A DNA stretch of 64,000 bases from Pseudarthrobacter enclensis (GCF_001457025.1 NZ_KQ758600.1:434001-498000); one strand, 5' to 3'; positions 35,612 to 45,185 are shown, numbered from the stretch's first letter. Made by a program: numbers and translations. The notes: generated by a model from the letters alone, not told the origin.

Positions 35612-35741
35612 GGGATCCCTCACGAAACCCCGCCGCCTGCCCTGAACAGATCACGGTGCGGCCTGCGGCGATGTAATAGGCTGGCAGGACCAGAAACGCG
35701 CCGGCCACTGCTGCGGCGCACCAGATCCGGAGGGTTTCAAC

Positions 35742-36023
35742 GTGATCACCGCATTCGTCCTGATCAAGACCGACGCTTCCCGCATTCCCGAGACCGCCGA
35801 GGAGATCTCCGCCATTGAGGGGATCAGCGAGGTCTATTCGGTCACCGGCGAATGGGATCTGATCGCCGTTGCGAGGGTATCCCGGCACGAAGAACTTGCC
35901 GACGTCATTGCCGACCGCCTGTCAAAGGTGCCCGCAGTGGTGCACACGACCACCCACATTGCCTTCCGCGCGTACTCGCAGCATGACCTCGATGCGGCGT
36001 TCTCGCTGGGTTTCGAGCAGTAG
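35742..36023 (+). CDS. Stand-alone Lrp/AsnC-type RAM ligand-binding domain protein
   Basis: The 93-residue protein is a single alpha/beta RAM domain: ITAFVLIKTDASRIPETAEE, the turn GISEVYSVTGEWDLIAVARV, and TTTHIAFRAYSQHDLDAAFS. The DNA-binding half of Lrp/AsnC regulators is absent. Stand-alone RAM proteins form rings that bind amino acids and can modulate other regulators. The GTG start follows GGAGGG. It is convergent with trpD, with only 10 bases between stops, so an amino-acid-sensing link to tryptophan synthesis is possible but unproven. Confidence 0.86.
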   Translation: MITAFVLIKTDASRIPETAEEISAIEGISEVYSVTGEWDLIAVARVSRHEELADVIADRLSKVPAVVHTTTHIAFRAYSQHDLDAAFSLGFEQ

Positions 36024-36033
36024 GTCCGGCTGC

Positions 36034-37089
36034 CTAGGCTGCGGAGAGCGAAACCCACCGGTCCAGCACCCCTGCGGCCGCACCGCTGTCAATCGATTCG
36101 GCGGCGCGGGCGAAGGCGTTGCGCATACGGTCCAGGAGCGGTCCTTCGGCCGAAAGATCGAACGCCACCAGGCCGGCCGCAGCATTGACCAGCACGGCGT
36201 CGCGGGCGGGTCCTTTCTTCCCTGCCAGCACGTCCCGGACCACGGCGGCATTGGCCGTGGCGTCGCCGCCACGCAGCTGCTCCACGGTGGCCAGGCTGAT
36301 TCCGAGGTCAAGCGGTGAGAAGACCGATTCGACGACGTTCCCGTTACGGATCTCCCACACGGTGGACGGTCCGGTGGTTGTCAGCTCATCAAGCCCGTCG
36401 TTGCCGCGGAACACCAGGCCCCGGCTCCCCCGCCTTGCGAGCACACCAGCCACGAGGGGTGCCATCCTGGCGTTCGCCACACCCACGGCCGAAGCCTGCA
36501 CGTTGGCCGGATTCGTCAGCGGCCCCAGGAAGTTGAAAGCAGTGGGTATTGCCAGTTCCTTCCTCGGCACCGCGGTATGTCGGAAGGACGGATGGAACAC
36601 CTGGGCGAAGCAGAATGTGATTCCCGCCTCCTCGGCATTCCTGGCGACCTGTTCGATGGGCAGGTCAAGCCGCACTCCCAGCGCTTCCAGGACATCGGCA
36701 GAGCCGGACGACGACGACGCGGCCCGGTTGCCGTGTTTAACCACCCTTGCGCCCGCCCCGGCCGCAACCAGGGCTGCCATGGTGGAGATGTTCACCGTAT
36801 TCAGCTGGTCGCCTCCGGTGCCGACGATGTCCAGCTTCTCGCCCTGGATGGCGATGGGGTTCGCGTGCGCCAACATGGCGTCCACCAGGCCGGACAGCTC
36901 TTCCACCGTCTCGCCCTTGCCGCTCAGTGCCACCAGGAAGCCGGCGATCTGGGATGGCGTTGCTTCCCCGGACATGATGGTGTCCATCGCCCAGGAGGTG
37001 TTGTCCGCCGTGAGGTCGCGCCCGCTGATCAGTGCAGAGATCAGCCGGGGCCAGGTGTTGCCGGACACTGGGGAAGCCTGTGAAGTCAC
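36034..37089 (-). CDS. trpD: Anthranilate phosphoribosyltransferase
   Basis: The 351-residue enzyme joins anthranilate to PRPP in tryptophan biosynthesis. The PRPP/magnesium motif is [17 protein letters not shown], the anthranilate-binding [15 protein letters not shown] has an extra Ser relative to most proteins, and [15 protein letters not shown] and [13 protein letters not shown] are conserved family blocks. It is encoded away from other trp genes, next to the respiratory operon, as in mycobacteria where trpD adjoins ctaE. It is divergent from ctaE with about 148 bases between the starts. Confidence 0.95.
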   Translation of the reverse strand: MTSQASPVSGNTWPRLISALISGRDLTADNTSWAMDTIMSGEATPSQIAGFLVALSGKGETVEELSGLVDAMLAHANPIAIQGEKLDIVGTGGDQLNTVNISTMAALVAAGAGARVVKHGNRAASSSSGSADVLEALGVRLDLPIEQVARNAEEAGITFCFAQVFHPSFRHTAVPRKELAIPTAFNFLGPLTNPANVQASAVGVANARMAPLVAGVLARRGSRGLVFRGNDGLDELTTTGPSTVWEIRNGNVVESVFSPLDLGISLATVEQLRGGDATANAAVVRDVLAGKKGPARDAVLVNAAAGLVAFDLSAEGPLLDRMRNAFARAAESIDSGAAAGVLDRWVSLSAA

Positions 37090-37201
37090 CTGCTGATGCT
37101 ATCGAGCGAGGGCGGCGGCTGACCAATGTGAACCGGCGAAGGAACTTTTCCGCACGATTTCGCGTCTTTGTAGAAAAAGTCCCTCGAAAAGGCGGTTTGC
37201 G

Positions 37202-37231
37202 TTGGGCAGCACGGACTTTTGCAGACATAAT
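37202..37231 (+). promoter_or_regulatory. Promoter of the ctaE-qcrCAB operon
   Basis: TTGGGC (37202-37207) and CATAAT (37226-37231) are separated by 18 bases. The expected transcription start, seven bases after the -10 element, coincides with the GTG start codon at 37238, so the ctaE mRNA is probably leaderless. Confidence 0.62.
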
Positions 37232-37237
37232 GTCTAT

Positions 37238-37876
37238 GTGACATCTGCGACCCATGCCCCCAGTACCCCGGCGCACCCCACGCTGAACCGCCCGAATATG
37301 GTTTCCGTCGGAACCGTTGTGTGGCTGTCCAGCGAGTTGATGTTCTTCGCCGGTCTCTTCGCCATGTACTTCACTCTGCGCTCCACGAGTGCCCAGATGT
37401 GGGCGGACGAGACGGCCAAGCTCAACTTCCCGTTTGCGCTCATTAACACCATCGTCCTCGTGGCCAGTTCCTTTACTTGCCAGATGGGCGTCTTCGCCGC
37501 CGAGCGCCTCCAGCCGCGCCGCACCGGAGGGGTGTTCGCGTTCTCCCGTTGGGGCATGAACGAGTGGTTCATCCTCACCTTCCTCATGGGCGCCTTCTTC
37601 GTCGCCGGCCAGACCACCGAGTACGCAATGCTGGTCTCCGAGCACGTCTCGCTCTCGTCCAACGCCTACGGCTCTGCCTTCTACATGACCACCGGCTTCC
37701 ACGGCCTCCACGTCATCGGCGGACTCGTCGCCTTCCTGCTCATCATGGGCCGGTCGTATGCAGCCAAGAAATTCGGCCACTTCGAAGCGACGTCGGCGAT
37801 TGTCACCTCCTACTACTGGCACTTCGTTGACGTTGTGTGGATCGGCCTCTTCCTGGTCATCTACGTCCTCAAGTAG
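37238..37876 (+). CDS. ctaE: Cytochrome c oxidase subunit III
   Basis: The 212-residue subunit III has five transmembrane helices after a short N-terminal tail. Conserved blocks are [38 protein letters not shown], and [19 protein letters not shown] with a final [18 protein letters not shown]. It stabilises subunit I of the aa3 oxidase. The GTG at 37238 lies 7 bases after a -10 element and no ribosome site is present, so the message is likely leaderless. It heads the operon with the bc1 genes qcrCAB. Confidence 0.95.
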   Translation: MTSATHAPSTPAHPTLNRPNMVSVGTVVWLSSELMFFAGLFAMYFTLRSTSAQMWADETAKLNFPFALINTIVLVASSFTCQMGVFAAERLQPRRTGGVFAFSRWGMNEWFILTFLMGAFFVAGQTTEYAMLVSEHVSLSSNAYGSAFYMTTGFHGLHVIGGLVAFLLIMGRSYAAKKFGHFEATSAIVTSYYWHFVDVVWIGLFLVIYVLK

Positions 37877-37962
37877 CCGGCTTTGATTCTTTTTCTACAA
37901 GAGGCAGAATTTCAGGTGGCGGCTCCAGGGGCCGCCGCAGGAACGAATAAAGGAACCACCAC

Positions 37963-38751
37963 GTGAAGGCACTCTCACAAAAGCGGCGTCACCCACTCGC
38001 AGCGATAGCGCTGCTCCTGATGGGGCTTCTCCTTACGGGTGGGCTGTACGCTGTGGCCACCACCGTCAACGAGGCCAAGGCTTCCACCACCACTTACAGT
38101 GCAAACGACACTGAAGAGGGCGGCAAGCTCTTCGCCGCCAACTGCGCAACCTGCCACGGCATGGGTGCCAGCGGAACCGCTGACGGGCCTTCACTGGTTG
38201 GTGTCGGCGCCGCCGCTGTCGACTTCCAGGTGGGCACCGGCCGCATGCCGATGCAGATGAACGGACCGCAGGCACTCAAGAAGCCCGCACAGTTCAACGA
38301 CGAGCAGACCCACCAGCTTTCAGCGTATGTCGCTTCCCTGGGCGCAGGCCCGGCAATTCCTGAAGAGGAGCTGGTGAACGGCGGCGGTGACGCGGCTGCC
38401 GGCGGCGAGCTCTTCCGCACCAACTGCGCCATGTGCCACAACGCTGCTGCTGCCGGCGGTGCACTGACCCGCGGCAAGTTCGCACCTGCACTGGCCGACG
38501 TATCCGGCAAGCACATCTACGAGGCCATGGTCACCGGCCCCCAGAACATGCCGGTGTTCAGCGACTCCAACATCACCCCCGAGGGCAAGAAGGACATCAT
38601 CACGTTCCTGAAGCAGATCGAGAGCACCGGTTCCCCGGGTGGCGCTGATCTTGGTTCGCTGGGTCCTGTTGCTGAAGGCCTGTTCGTGTGGGTTGCCGGT
38701 CTGGGCGTCATCATCGCCTTCACCATCTGGCTGACGTCGCGTACTTCCTGA
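37963..38751 (+). CDS. qcrC: Diheme cytochrome c subunit of the bcc complex
   Basis: The 262-residue protein has an N-terminal signal anchor (LAAIALLLMGLLLTGGLYAV), two c-type heme motifs, CATCH (61-65) and CAMCH (155-159), and a C-terminal membrane anchor (about 233-258). The duplicated cytochrome domain is the actinobacterial QcrC, which passes electrons from the bc1 complex directly to the aa3 oxidase without a soluble cytochrome c. AAAGGAACC precedes the GTG start. Confidence 0.95.
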   Translation: MKALSQKRRHPLAAIALLLMGLLLTGGLYAVATTVNEAKASTTTYSANDTEEGGKLFAANCATCHGMGASGTADGPSLVGVGAAAVDFQVGTGRMPMQMNGPQALKKPAQFNDEQTHQLSAYVASLGAGPAIPEEELVNGGGDAAAGGELFRTNCAMCHNAAAAGGALTRGKFAPALADVSGKHIYEAMVTGPQNMPVFSDSNITPEGKKDIITFLKQIESTGSPGGADLGSLGPVAEGLFVWVAGLGVIIAFTIWLTSRTS

Positions 38752-38849
38752 CGCCGGGCAAGACCCAAAGCTTCTGCTGCTTTGTTCAGCAGGTTGATAT
38801 TAGAAACTAACCCGGCAGCCGCCGGGACGAGAGAAGGATGAGGCGAATT

Positions 38850-39920
38850 ATGGGCAACCATAGTGACGGCAGTCCGAACCACTCGGGCACCGTAGCTACG
38901 GCTGGTCAGAATGAGGTGGAGAAGTTCCAGGATCCTGGAATTCCCCCGCATCGTTTGCGCCTGGCTGACACGGACCCGAAGGCCGCCAAGCGGGCAGAAC
39001 GACAGGTCGCCTTACTATTTGGCATTTCTGTTGTTGGAACCCTGATCTTCCTGGTGGCGTACTTCGCCATCGACCTGGGCGATGACTCGAGCATTGCCAC
39101 CATCAGGCTGCAGAACGCACTGCTCGGCGTCGGCACGGCCTTTGCCATGCTCGGCATCGGCACCGGCATTGTCCACTGGGCGAAGGCTCTCATGCCGGAC
39201 CACGAAGTCTCGGAAGAGCGCCATGCCATCCGCCACGAAGAAGACCGCCAGGCAGCTGTGCGGATCGTGGACGACATTGTCGAGGAAACCGGCATCAAGC
39301 GCCGTCCGCTCATCCGCAACACGCTCCTTGGCGCCGTTGCCCTTGCGCCGCTTCCGGCTGTGGCAATCTTCGGTGACCTCGGTCCCCGTCCCGACGACAA
39401 GCTCGCGCACACCATGTGGGCCCCGCAGGACGGCAAGCTCAAGCGTCTTGCGCGGGACCCCGACGGTACCCCGATCAAGGCGTCTGACGTCACGATCGGT
39501 TCGGCCTTCCACGTTATTCCTGAAGGCCTGAACGAACTCCACGAGGGCAAGCTCAACGAGAAGGCCAAGGCCGTTGTCCTCCTGATGCGCCTGGATCCGG
39601 CATCGCTGAACCCCTCCCCGGGCCGCGAGGAGTGGGGCTACAACGGCATCGTTGCCTACTCCAAAATCTGCACCCACGTTGGTTGCCCGGTTGCTCTGTA
39701 CGAGCAGCAGACGCACCACCTGCTGTGCCCGTGCCACCAGTCCACCTTCGACCTTACGCAGGAATGCAAGGTGATCTTCGGCCCCGCCAGCCGGCCTCTC
39801 CCCCAGCTGCCCATCGCAGTTGATGACGAAGGCTACCTGGTCGCCACCAGCGACTTTCATGAACCTGTAGGACCGAGTTACTGGGAGCGTGATTCGCATG
39901 AGCGCAGCATCAACAGCTGA
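38850..39920 (+). CDS. qcrA: Rieske iron-sulfur subunit of the bcc complex
   Basis: A 356-residue actinobacterial Rieske protein with three N-terminal transmembrane helices, more than in other bacteria, and a C-terminal 2Fe-2S domain. Ligands are C274 and H276 in CTHVGCP, C293 and H296 in CPCHQS, with the disulfide cysteines C279 and C295. ATG 38850 is preferred because AAGGATGAGG lies at good spacing; an in-frame ATG at 38838 is four codons upstream and sits directly on AGAAGG. The protein probably depends on Tat export for its folded domain. It overlaps qcrB by 23 bases. Confidence 0.94.
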   Translation: MGNHSDGSPNHSGTVATAGQNEVEKFQDPGIPPHRLRLADTDPKAAKRAERQVALLFGISVVGTLIFLVAYFAIDLGDDSSIATIRLQNALLGVGTAFAMLGIGTGIVHWAKALMPDHEVSEERHAIRHEEDRQAAVRIVDDIVEETGIKRRPLIRNTLLGAVALAPLPAVAIFGDLGPRPDDKLAHTMWAPQDGKLKRLARDPDGTPIKASDVTIGSAFHVIPEGLNELHEGKLNEKAKAVVLLMRLDPASLNPSPGREEWGYNGIVAYSKICTHVGCPVALYEQQTHHLLCPCHQSTFDLTQECKVIFGPASRPLPQLPIAVDDEGYLVATSDFHEPVGPSYWERDSHERSINS

Positions 39921-41568
39921 GCCCGCATTCGTCGCCAAAACCAAGACAGGCCGGTTTACCGACTTCGTCGATTCCCGCGTCGGCGGTTCCGGAATCCTCC
40001 GCGAATTCGGCCGTAAAGTCTTCCCCGACCACTGGTCCTTCATGTTCGGCGAAGTTGCCCTCTACTCGTTCGTCATCCTGCTCCTCTCGGGCACGTTCCT
40101 GACGTTCTTCTTCGATCCGTCCATGGCGGAGACGCATTACGACGGGTCCTACGTCCCGCTGAAGGGCGTGGAGATGTCGGTTGCGTACAACTCCTCGCTG
40201 AACATTTCGTTTGACGTCCGCGGCGGCCTGTTCATGCGCCAGGTCCACCACTGGGCTGCGCTGCTGTTCGTGGCTTCCATCGCCGTGCACATGCTCCGCG
40301 TCTTCTTCACCGGCGCGTTCCGCCGTCCGCGTGAAATGAACTGGGTCGTCGGCAGCGTCCTGCTGATCCTGGCCATGGCCGCAGGCTTCACCGGCTACTC
40401 ACTCCCCGATGACCTGCTGTCCGGCAACGGCCTGCGCATCATCGACGGCGTGATCAAGTCCATCCCGGTCATCGGTACCTATATCTCGTTCTTCCTGTTT
40501 GGCGGCGAGTTCCCGGGTACGGCCATCATCAGCCGCCTCTACATGCTGCACATTCTCCTGGTGCCGGCCCTGATCCTGCTGATGATCGTGCTCCACCTGT
40601 TCATGGTGGTTGTCCACAAGCACACCCAGTACCCCGGCCCGGGCCGTAATGACAACAACGTCGTCGGCTACCCGCTCGGCCCGGTCTACGCTGCGAAGGC
40701 CGGTGGCTTCTTCTTCATCGTCTTCGGTGTCCTGGCACTGATGGCAGCGTTCTTCACCATCAACCCGATCTGGAACTACGGACCGTACGACCCCTCCCCG
40801 GTGTCCGCCGGTACCCAGCCTGACTGGTACATCGGCTTCGTCGACGGCGCACTCCGCCTTATGCCGGGCACCTTCGGTGACTGGCATGTCGAACAGGTAT
40901 GGTTTGGGCACGTCTTCACGTTCAACGTGCTGCTGCCGGCACTGGTCCCTGCAGGCATCCTCTTCACCGTGATGTTTGCTTACCCCTGGATCGAACGCTG
41001 GATCACCAAGGACGACCGCGAACACCACGTGCTTGACCGCCCGCGCAACGCTCCGACCCGTACGGGCATCGGTGTTGCAGGCTTCATCTGGTACTGCGTG
41101 ATGTGGGCCGCAGCAGGCTCCGACCTCATCGCCACGCACTTCCACGTGTCGCTGAACGACGTCACCTACTGGCTGCGTGCACTGTTCTTCGTCGGCCCGA
41201 TCATCGGTTTCATCGTCGCCAAGCGCGTTGCTCTGGCCCTTCAGCGCAAGGACCGCGAGATTGCCCTCCACGGCCGCGAGACCGGACGCATCGTCCGCCT
41301 CCCCCACGGCGAGTTCATCGAGGTTCACGCACCGCTGGACGAGTACAAGCGCTACAAGCTCGTGGGCTTCGAGTCGCCCCAGGTCCTGCCTGCTGTTCCG
41401 AACGAACACGGCGTTGTGACCCGCAAGGAGAAGCGCCGGGCGGCACTCTCCAAGTGGTTCTTCGAGGATCGTGTCGCACCTGCGACTCCTGCAGAGCTCG
41501 AAGCAGCACACGGCCACGGCCACGCAGCTGTGGAGGCTCCCGAGGAAAGCAAGAGCCTCTCTCACTAG
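39898..41568 (+). CDS. qcrB: Cytochrome b subunit of the bcc complex
   Basis: The 556-residue protein has the eight-helix cytochrome b core, with heme-ligand His residues in VHHWAALLFVASIAVHMLRV and in HILLVPALILLMIVLHLF. The Qo region NWVVGSVLLILAMAAGFTGY precedes a C-terminal extension of about 100 residues typical of actinobacteria. It oxidises menaquinol. ATG 39898 follows GGGAG at 39883-39887; a GTG at 39889 is the alternative. It ends the operon with a terminator. Confidence 0.95.
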   Translation: MSAASTAEPAFVAKTKTGRFTDFVDSRVGGSGILREFGRKVFPDHWSFMFGEVALYSFVILLLSGTFLTFFFDPSMAETHYDGSYVPLKGVEMSVAYNSSLNISFDVRGGLFMRQVHHWAALLFVASIAVHMLRVFFTGAFRRPREMNWVVGSVLLILAMAAGFTGYSLPDDLLSGNGLRIIDGVIKSIPVIGTYISFFLFGGEFPGTAIISRLYMLHILLVPALILLMIVLHLFMVVVHKHTQYPGPGRNDNNVVGYPLGPVYAAKAGGFFFIVFGVLALMAAFFTINPIWNYGPYDPSPVSAGTQPDWYIGFVDGALRLMPGTFGDWHVEQVWFGHVFTFNVLLPALVPAGILFTVMFAYPWIERWITKDDREHHVLDRPRNAPTRTGIGVAGFIWYCVMWAAAGSDLIATHFHVSLNDVTYWLRALFFVGPIIGFIVAKRVALALQRKDREIALHGRETGRIVRLPHGEFIEVHAPLDEYKRYKLVGFESPQVLPAVPNEHGVVTRKEKRRAALSKWFFEDRVAPATPAELEAAHGHGHAAVEAPEESKSLSH

Positions 41569-41585
41569 ATCCACCGCTTCAAGCG

Positions 41586-41619
41586 GAAAGGGCCCGGTCC
41601 ACATGGACCGGGCCCTTTC
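41586..41619 (+). terminator. Terminator after qcrB
   Basis: A perfect 15-bp stem (41586-41600 with 41605-41619) has an ACAT loop and is followed by TGTTTA, 17 bases past the qcrB stop. Confidence 0.88.
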
Positions 41620-41713
41620 TGTTTAAGCGCTTGGAAGCAGAGCCTCACCTGTGTCCCGGTTCCCCTCTGTGCAGCGCTGGACGAGGACGGGAAAGAACCG
41701 AAGCGGGCTCTAT

Positions 41714-42484
41714 TCAGTGGTTCCGGGCACGCCGCACTCCCGGGCGCTGCAGCGGCACCCACAGCTTGTAGCGGTCCGCGCGGTAGTAGGACACCGAGTA
41801 GTCCACCATGGCCTTGGCCACGAAGGCATGGCGCTGGATCTTGAGGAGTGGCGAGCCCACTTCCACGTTCAACAGGCGGGCCGTGGAAGGCGACGCTGCA
41901 GTTGCTTCAATCATGTCCTCGCCCCACTCCATGACGAGCCCGAACTGCTCGCTGAGCACGTTGTACAGCGAGGTGGGCGGCTCCCCATCCAGGAGTCCGG
42001 GGACACGGTGCGCTGGAATGAAGTTCTCGTCGACGCTCATGGGTTCGCCGTCGGCCAACAGCAGCCGCCGGAACCGGACCAGCGGCGTCCCTTCGTCCAG
42101 CTGCAGCTCCCGCGCCAGGAAGGCACTGGCGCCAATCTGTTCAAAGCTGAGGACTTTGGCGGCCGGCACCATGCCGCGCCGCTGCATCTCTTCGCTGTAG
42201 GACGTCAGTTTCACCTGAAGATCCAGCTTGGGCCGCCGCACGAAGGTGCCCAGGCCCACGACGCGCTCGATGACTTCCTCGCCAACCAGCGCGTCGATGG
42301 CCTGGCGGACAGTCATCCTCGCCAGCCCGAAGCGTTCAGCAAGGTCGCGCTCCGACGGAAGCGCGGAGCCGGGAGGGCACGACTCGGCGATGTAGCTGCG
42401 GAGGATCTCCCGCAACTGAATGTAAATCGGAATACCACTGCTGCGGTCGATCTCGCCGGCAATGGTCTTAGCTACAGCAGCCAT
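41714..42484 (-). CDS. GntR-family regulator with UTRA domain, DasR-like
   Basis: The 256-residue protein has an N-terminal GntR winged helix (about 10-80: IPIYIQLREILRSYIAESCP, LPSERDLAERFGLARMTVRQ) and a C-terminal UTRA ligand domain (about 95-245). HutC/DasR subfamily members bind glucosamine-6-phosphate or related sugar phosphates and control amino-sugar uptake and the PTS. AGGAG precedes the ATG. It is divergent from ptsH and a dre-like palindrome stands between them, which makes a DasR-type role likely. Confidence 0.87.
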   Translation of the reverse strand: MAAVAKTIAGEIDRSSGIPIYIQLREILRSYIAESCPPGSALPSERDLAERFGLARMTVRQAIDALVGEEVIERVVGLGTFVRRPKLDLQVKLTSYSEEMQRRGMVPAAKVLSFEQIGASAFLARELQLDEGTPLVRFRRLLLADGEPMSVDENFIPAHRVPGLLDGEPPTSLYNVLSEQFGLVMEWGEDMIEATAASPSTARLLNVEVGSPLLKIQRHAFVAKAMVDYSVSYYRADRYKLWVPLQRPGVRRARNH

Positions 42485-42529
42485 GGGCCGTCATCTCCTG
42501 CTTCTTGTACCGCTCTTAATGGTAGGGCA

Positions 42530-42539
42530 GGTCTAGACC
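42530..42539. promoter_or_regulatory. dre-like operator between the GntR regulator and ptsH
   Basis: The perfect palindrome GGTCTAGACC sits in CAGGTCTAGACCAGG. It matches the core of the DasR-responsive element (A-G/C-TGGTCTAGACCA-C/G-T as known from Streptomyces). It lies 45 bases upstream of the regulator start and about 25 bases before the -35 of ptsH, so it can serve both genes. Confidence 0.75.
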
Positions 42540-42563
42540 AGGGACGCCACAGACGCTGCGTCC

Positions 42564-42594
42564 TTGGCGGAGCGCGATTCCGGAGGACTATATT
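42564..42594 (+). promoter_or_regulatory. Promoter of ptsH
   Basis: TTGGCG (42564-42569) and TATATT (42589-42594) have a 19-base spacer. The dre-like palindrome is directly upstream. The spacer is two bases longer than optimal. Confidence 0.5.
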
Positions 42595-42647
42595 TGGTCA
42601 GGAAAATGACGCATGACGGGCGCACCGTCAGGATGAAGGAGTCCCCC

Positions 42648-42959
42648 TTGCCATCACACCAGGCCGTGGTCACGGCCGCCGTGGGCCTGCATGCCAGGCC
42701 GGCGGCCATGTTCGTCCGAGCCGTTAACGAGACCGGCCTTCCGGTGCTCATCGCCAGGAAAGGCATCAGCGCCGTGGACGCCCGCTCCCTGCTGCAGGTG
42801 ATGGCTGCCGATTTCCAGACCGGCTGCACCGTTGAACTGTCCGTCAATGAGGAACTGCTGGACGGCCCGGAGAGCGCAGCACATGCCCTGGCGGCCCTCC
42901 AGTCGCTGGGATCGCTGCTGGAGTCCCAGGGAGCCTCACAGCAGCCCGTAGGAAGCTAG
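42648..42959 (+). CDS. ptsH: HPr phosphocarrier protein of the PTS
   Basis: The 103-residue HPr carries phosphate from enzyme I to the EIIA components. A TTG start at 42648, preceded by AAGGAG at 42636-42641, puts the active-site histidine exactly at the canonical H15 in GLHARPAAM, and a regulatory-type Ser at position 47 (VDARSLLQVM). An ATG at 42633 is possible but has no ribosome site and would shift this numbering. The last 15 residues extend past the usual HPr length of about 88. It is divergent from the DasR-like gene, and the dre-like palindrome suggests it is a target. Confidence 0.92.
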   Translation: MPSHQAVVTAAVGLHARPAAMFVRAVNETGLPVLIARKGISAVDARSLLQVMAADFQTGCTVELSVNEELLDGPESAAHALAALQSLGSLLESQGASQQPVGS

Positions 42960-42994
42960 TTCCGGGCGCCGTTCCGGACGGGAACAGCAACGCA

Positions 42995-43034
42995 AAAACG
43001 CCGGCCCCCACCATGAGGTGGGGGCCGGCGTTTT
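42995..43034. terminator. Bidirectional terminator between ptsH and ctaF
   Basis: A perfect 18-bp stem (42995-43012 with 43017-43034) with an ATGA loop ends in TTTT on the plus strand and, read on the minus strand, in TTTTT as well. It serves both convergent genes. Confidence 0.93.
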
Positions 43035-43049
43035 GCTCAGTGGCTTTGG

Positions 43050-43451
43050 CTAGTGCGCGTGGTCGCCGCGGCTGTATTCGTAAACCCAGCCAACGAGCGC
43101 AACGACGGCGATGCCGGCCGCGATGAAGACGATCCAGAAGCCCACGGCCAGGCCCAGGAAGCCGGTGGCGCAGGCGAGGCCGAGGACCAGAGGCCACCAG
43201 CTCCAGGGGCTGAAGTGGCCCTGTTCACCGGCGCCCTCATGGATTTCGGCGTCACTGCGGTCCTCAGGGCGCAGGCCGACGCGCTTGGCGGTGAAGCCAA
43301 GGTAGGCGCCGATCATACCGGCGAGCCCGCCGACAAGCAGGACACCAAGGATGCCGACCCATTCACTCCAGTTGGTCAGGAAACCGTAAACGATGGAGAC
43401 AGGGATGAAGAAGAAGACTCCTGATCCGAAGATCCAAGATTCGATTTTCAC
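43050..43451 (-). CDS. ctaF: Cytochrome c oxidase subunit IV (actinobacterial)
   Basis: The 133-residue subunit has four transmembrane helices ([80 protein letters not shown]) around an acidic loop ([16 protein letters not shown]). It is found only in actinobacterial aa3 oxidases. The start overlaps the ctaD stop by four bases. It is the last gene of the ctaCDF operon. Confidence 0.93.
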   Translation of the reverse strand: MKIESWIFGSGVFFFIPVSIVYGFLTNWSEWVGILGVLLVGGLAGMIGAYLGFTAKRVGLRPEDRSDAEIHEGAGEQGHFSPWSWWPLVLGLACATGFLGLAVGFWIVFIAAGIAVVALVGWVYEYSRGDHAH

Positions 43452-45175
43452 TGTGCGGTGTCCTTCTGGTCGGCGTTGCCGAGGGCCTTGGCTGCGGGAG
43501 CCGGCGACTCGACGGTGTGCACCTGGCGAAGCTCAGGGTGGTGCAGGTCCAGGGCGGGGCGCTCCGAACGGATCCGGGGCAGCGAGGTGAAGTTGTGGCG
43601 CGGCGGCGGGCAGGAGGTTGCCCATTCGAGCGAAGCTCCGAAGCCCCACGGATCGTCAACCTGAACCTTCTCGGCGCTGCGCCACGTGATGTAGACGTTC
43701 CAGAAGAACGGGATCAGCGAAGCACCCAGGACGAAGGACGCCACGGTGGAGAACTGGTTCATCCAGGTGAAGTTGTCTTCCACCAGGTAGTCGGCGTAAC
43801 GGCGGGGCATGCCCTCAACACCGAGCCAGTGCTGGATCAGGAAGGTGCCGTGGAAGCCGAGGAACAGCAGCCAGAAGTGGATCTTGCCGAGGCGTTCGTT
43901 GAGCATCTTGCCCGTCCACTTGGGCCACCAGAAGTAGAACCCGGCGAACATGGCGAACACCACGGTGCCGAACACCACGTAGTGGAAGTGTGCCACCACG
44001 AAGTAGGAGTCGGAGACATGGAAGTCCAGCGGCGGCGAAGCCAGGATGATGCCGGTCAGGCCACCGAAGAGGAAGGTGATGAGGAAGCCGATGCTCCACA
44101 GCATGGGGGTTTCGAAGGTCAGCGAACCGCGCCACATGGTGCCGATCCAGTTGAAGAACTTCACACCCGTCGGGACGGCAATCAGCATCGTCATGAAGGC
44201 GAAGAACGGCAGGAGGACCGAGCCGGTGACGTACATGTGGTGGGCCCACACGGTCACGGACAGGGCGGCGATGGCGATGGTTGCGTAGACCAGGCCCTTG
44301 TAGCCGAAGATCGGCTTGCGGCTGAAGACCGGGAAGATCTCCGAAACGATACCGAAGAACGGCAGCGCGATGATGTACACCTCGGGGTGGCCGAAGAACC
44401 AGAACAGGTGCTGCCAGAGGACTGCACCGCCGTTCTCGGGGTCGAAGATGTGGGCTCCGAAGCGGCGGTCGGCGCCGAGGGCGAATAGGGCGGCGGCCAG
44501 TGGCGGGAACGCCATCAGGACCAGGATGGCCGTGATGAGGGTGTTCCAGGTGAAGATCGGCATGCGCCACATGGTCATGCCCGGAGCGCGCATGCAGATG
44601 ATCGTGGTGATGAAGTTGACCGCGCCGAGGATGGTGCCGAAGCCGGACAGTGCCAGGCCGAAGACCCAGAGGTCACCGCCGATGCCCGGGCTGAACGTGG
44701 TGTTGGACAGCGGAGCGTAGGCGAACCAGCCGAAGGATGCGGCACCCTGCGGGGTGATGAAGCCGGAGACGGCAATGGTGGATCCGAAGAGGAAGAACCA
44801 GAAGGCCAGCGCGTTCAGCCGCGGGAAGGCGACGTCGGGAGCGCCGATCTGCAGCGGCATGATGACGTTGGCGAACCCGGCGAAAAGAGGGGTTGCGAAC
44901 ATCAGCAGCATGACGGTGCCGTGCATGGTGAACAGCTGGTTGTACTGTTCCTTGGTCTGCAGGATCTGCATGCCGGGCTCGAACAGTTCGGCGCGGATCA
45001 GCAGCGCCATGACGCCGCCGAGGCAGAAGAAGACGAACGAGGCGATCAGGTACATGTACCCGATGGTCTTGTGGTCGGTCGAGGTGATCCAGTTGACGAC
45101 GATGCGCCCCTTGGATTTGGGAACCACGGGGGCCTGGAGGGACCCTGCGGGTGCGGATTGAGTGTACGTAGCCAC
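43448..45175 (-). CDS. ctaD: Cytochrome c oxidase subunit I
   Basis: The 575-residue heme-copper oxidase subunit I has twelve transmembrane helices. The heme a ligand is in [20 protein letters not shown], the copper-B/Tyr cross-link region is [14 protein letters not shown] with AHHMYVTG, and [12 protein letters not shown] carries the heme a/a3 His ligands. A longer cytoplasmic C terminus (about 45 residues) is typical of the bcc-aa3 supercomplex. It reduces oxygen to water and pumps protons. Confidence 0.96.
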   Translation of the reverse strand: MATYTQSAPAGSLQAPVVPKSKGRIVVNWITSTDHKTIGYMYLIASFVFFCLGGVMALLIRAELFEPGMQILQTKEQYNQLFTMHGTVMLLMFATPLFAGFANVIMPLQIGAPDVAFPRLNALAFWFFLFGSTIAVSGFITPQGAASFGWFAYAPLSNTTFSPGIGGDLWVFGLALSGFGTILGAVNFITTIICMRAPGMTMWRMPIFTWNTLITAILVLMAFPPLAAALFALGADRRFGAHIFDPENGGAVLWQHLFWFFGHPEVYIIALPFFGIVSEIFPVFSRKPIFGYKGLVYATIAIAALSVTVWAHHMYVTGSVLLPFFAFMTMLIAVPTGVKFFNWIGTMWRGSLTFETPMLWSIGFLITFLFGGLTGIILASPPLDFHVSDSYFVVAHFHYVVFGTVVFAMFAGFYFWWPKWTGKMLNERLGKIHFWLLFLGFHGTFLIQHWLGVEGMPRRYADYLVEDNFTWMNQFSTVASFVLGASLIPFFWNVYITWRSAEKVQVDDPWGFGASLEWATSCPPPRHNFTSLPRIRSERPALDLHHPELRQVHTVESPAPAAKALGNADQKDTAQ

Positions 45176-45185
45176 GTCGCTCCCC

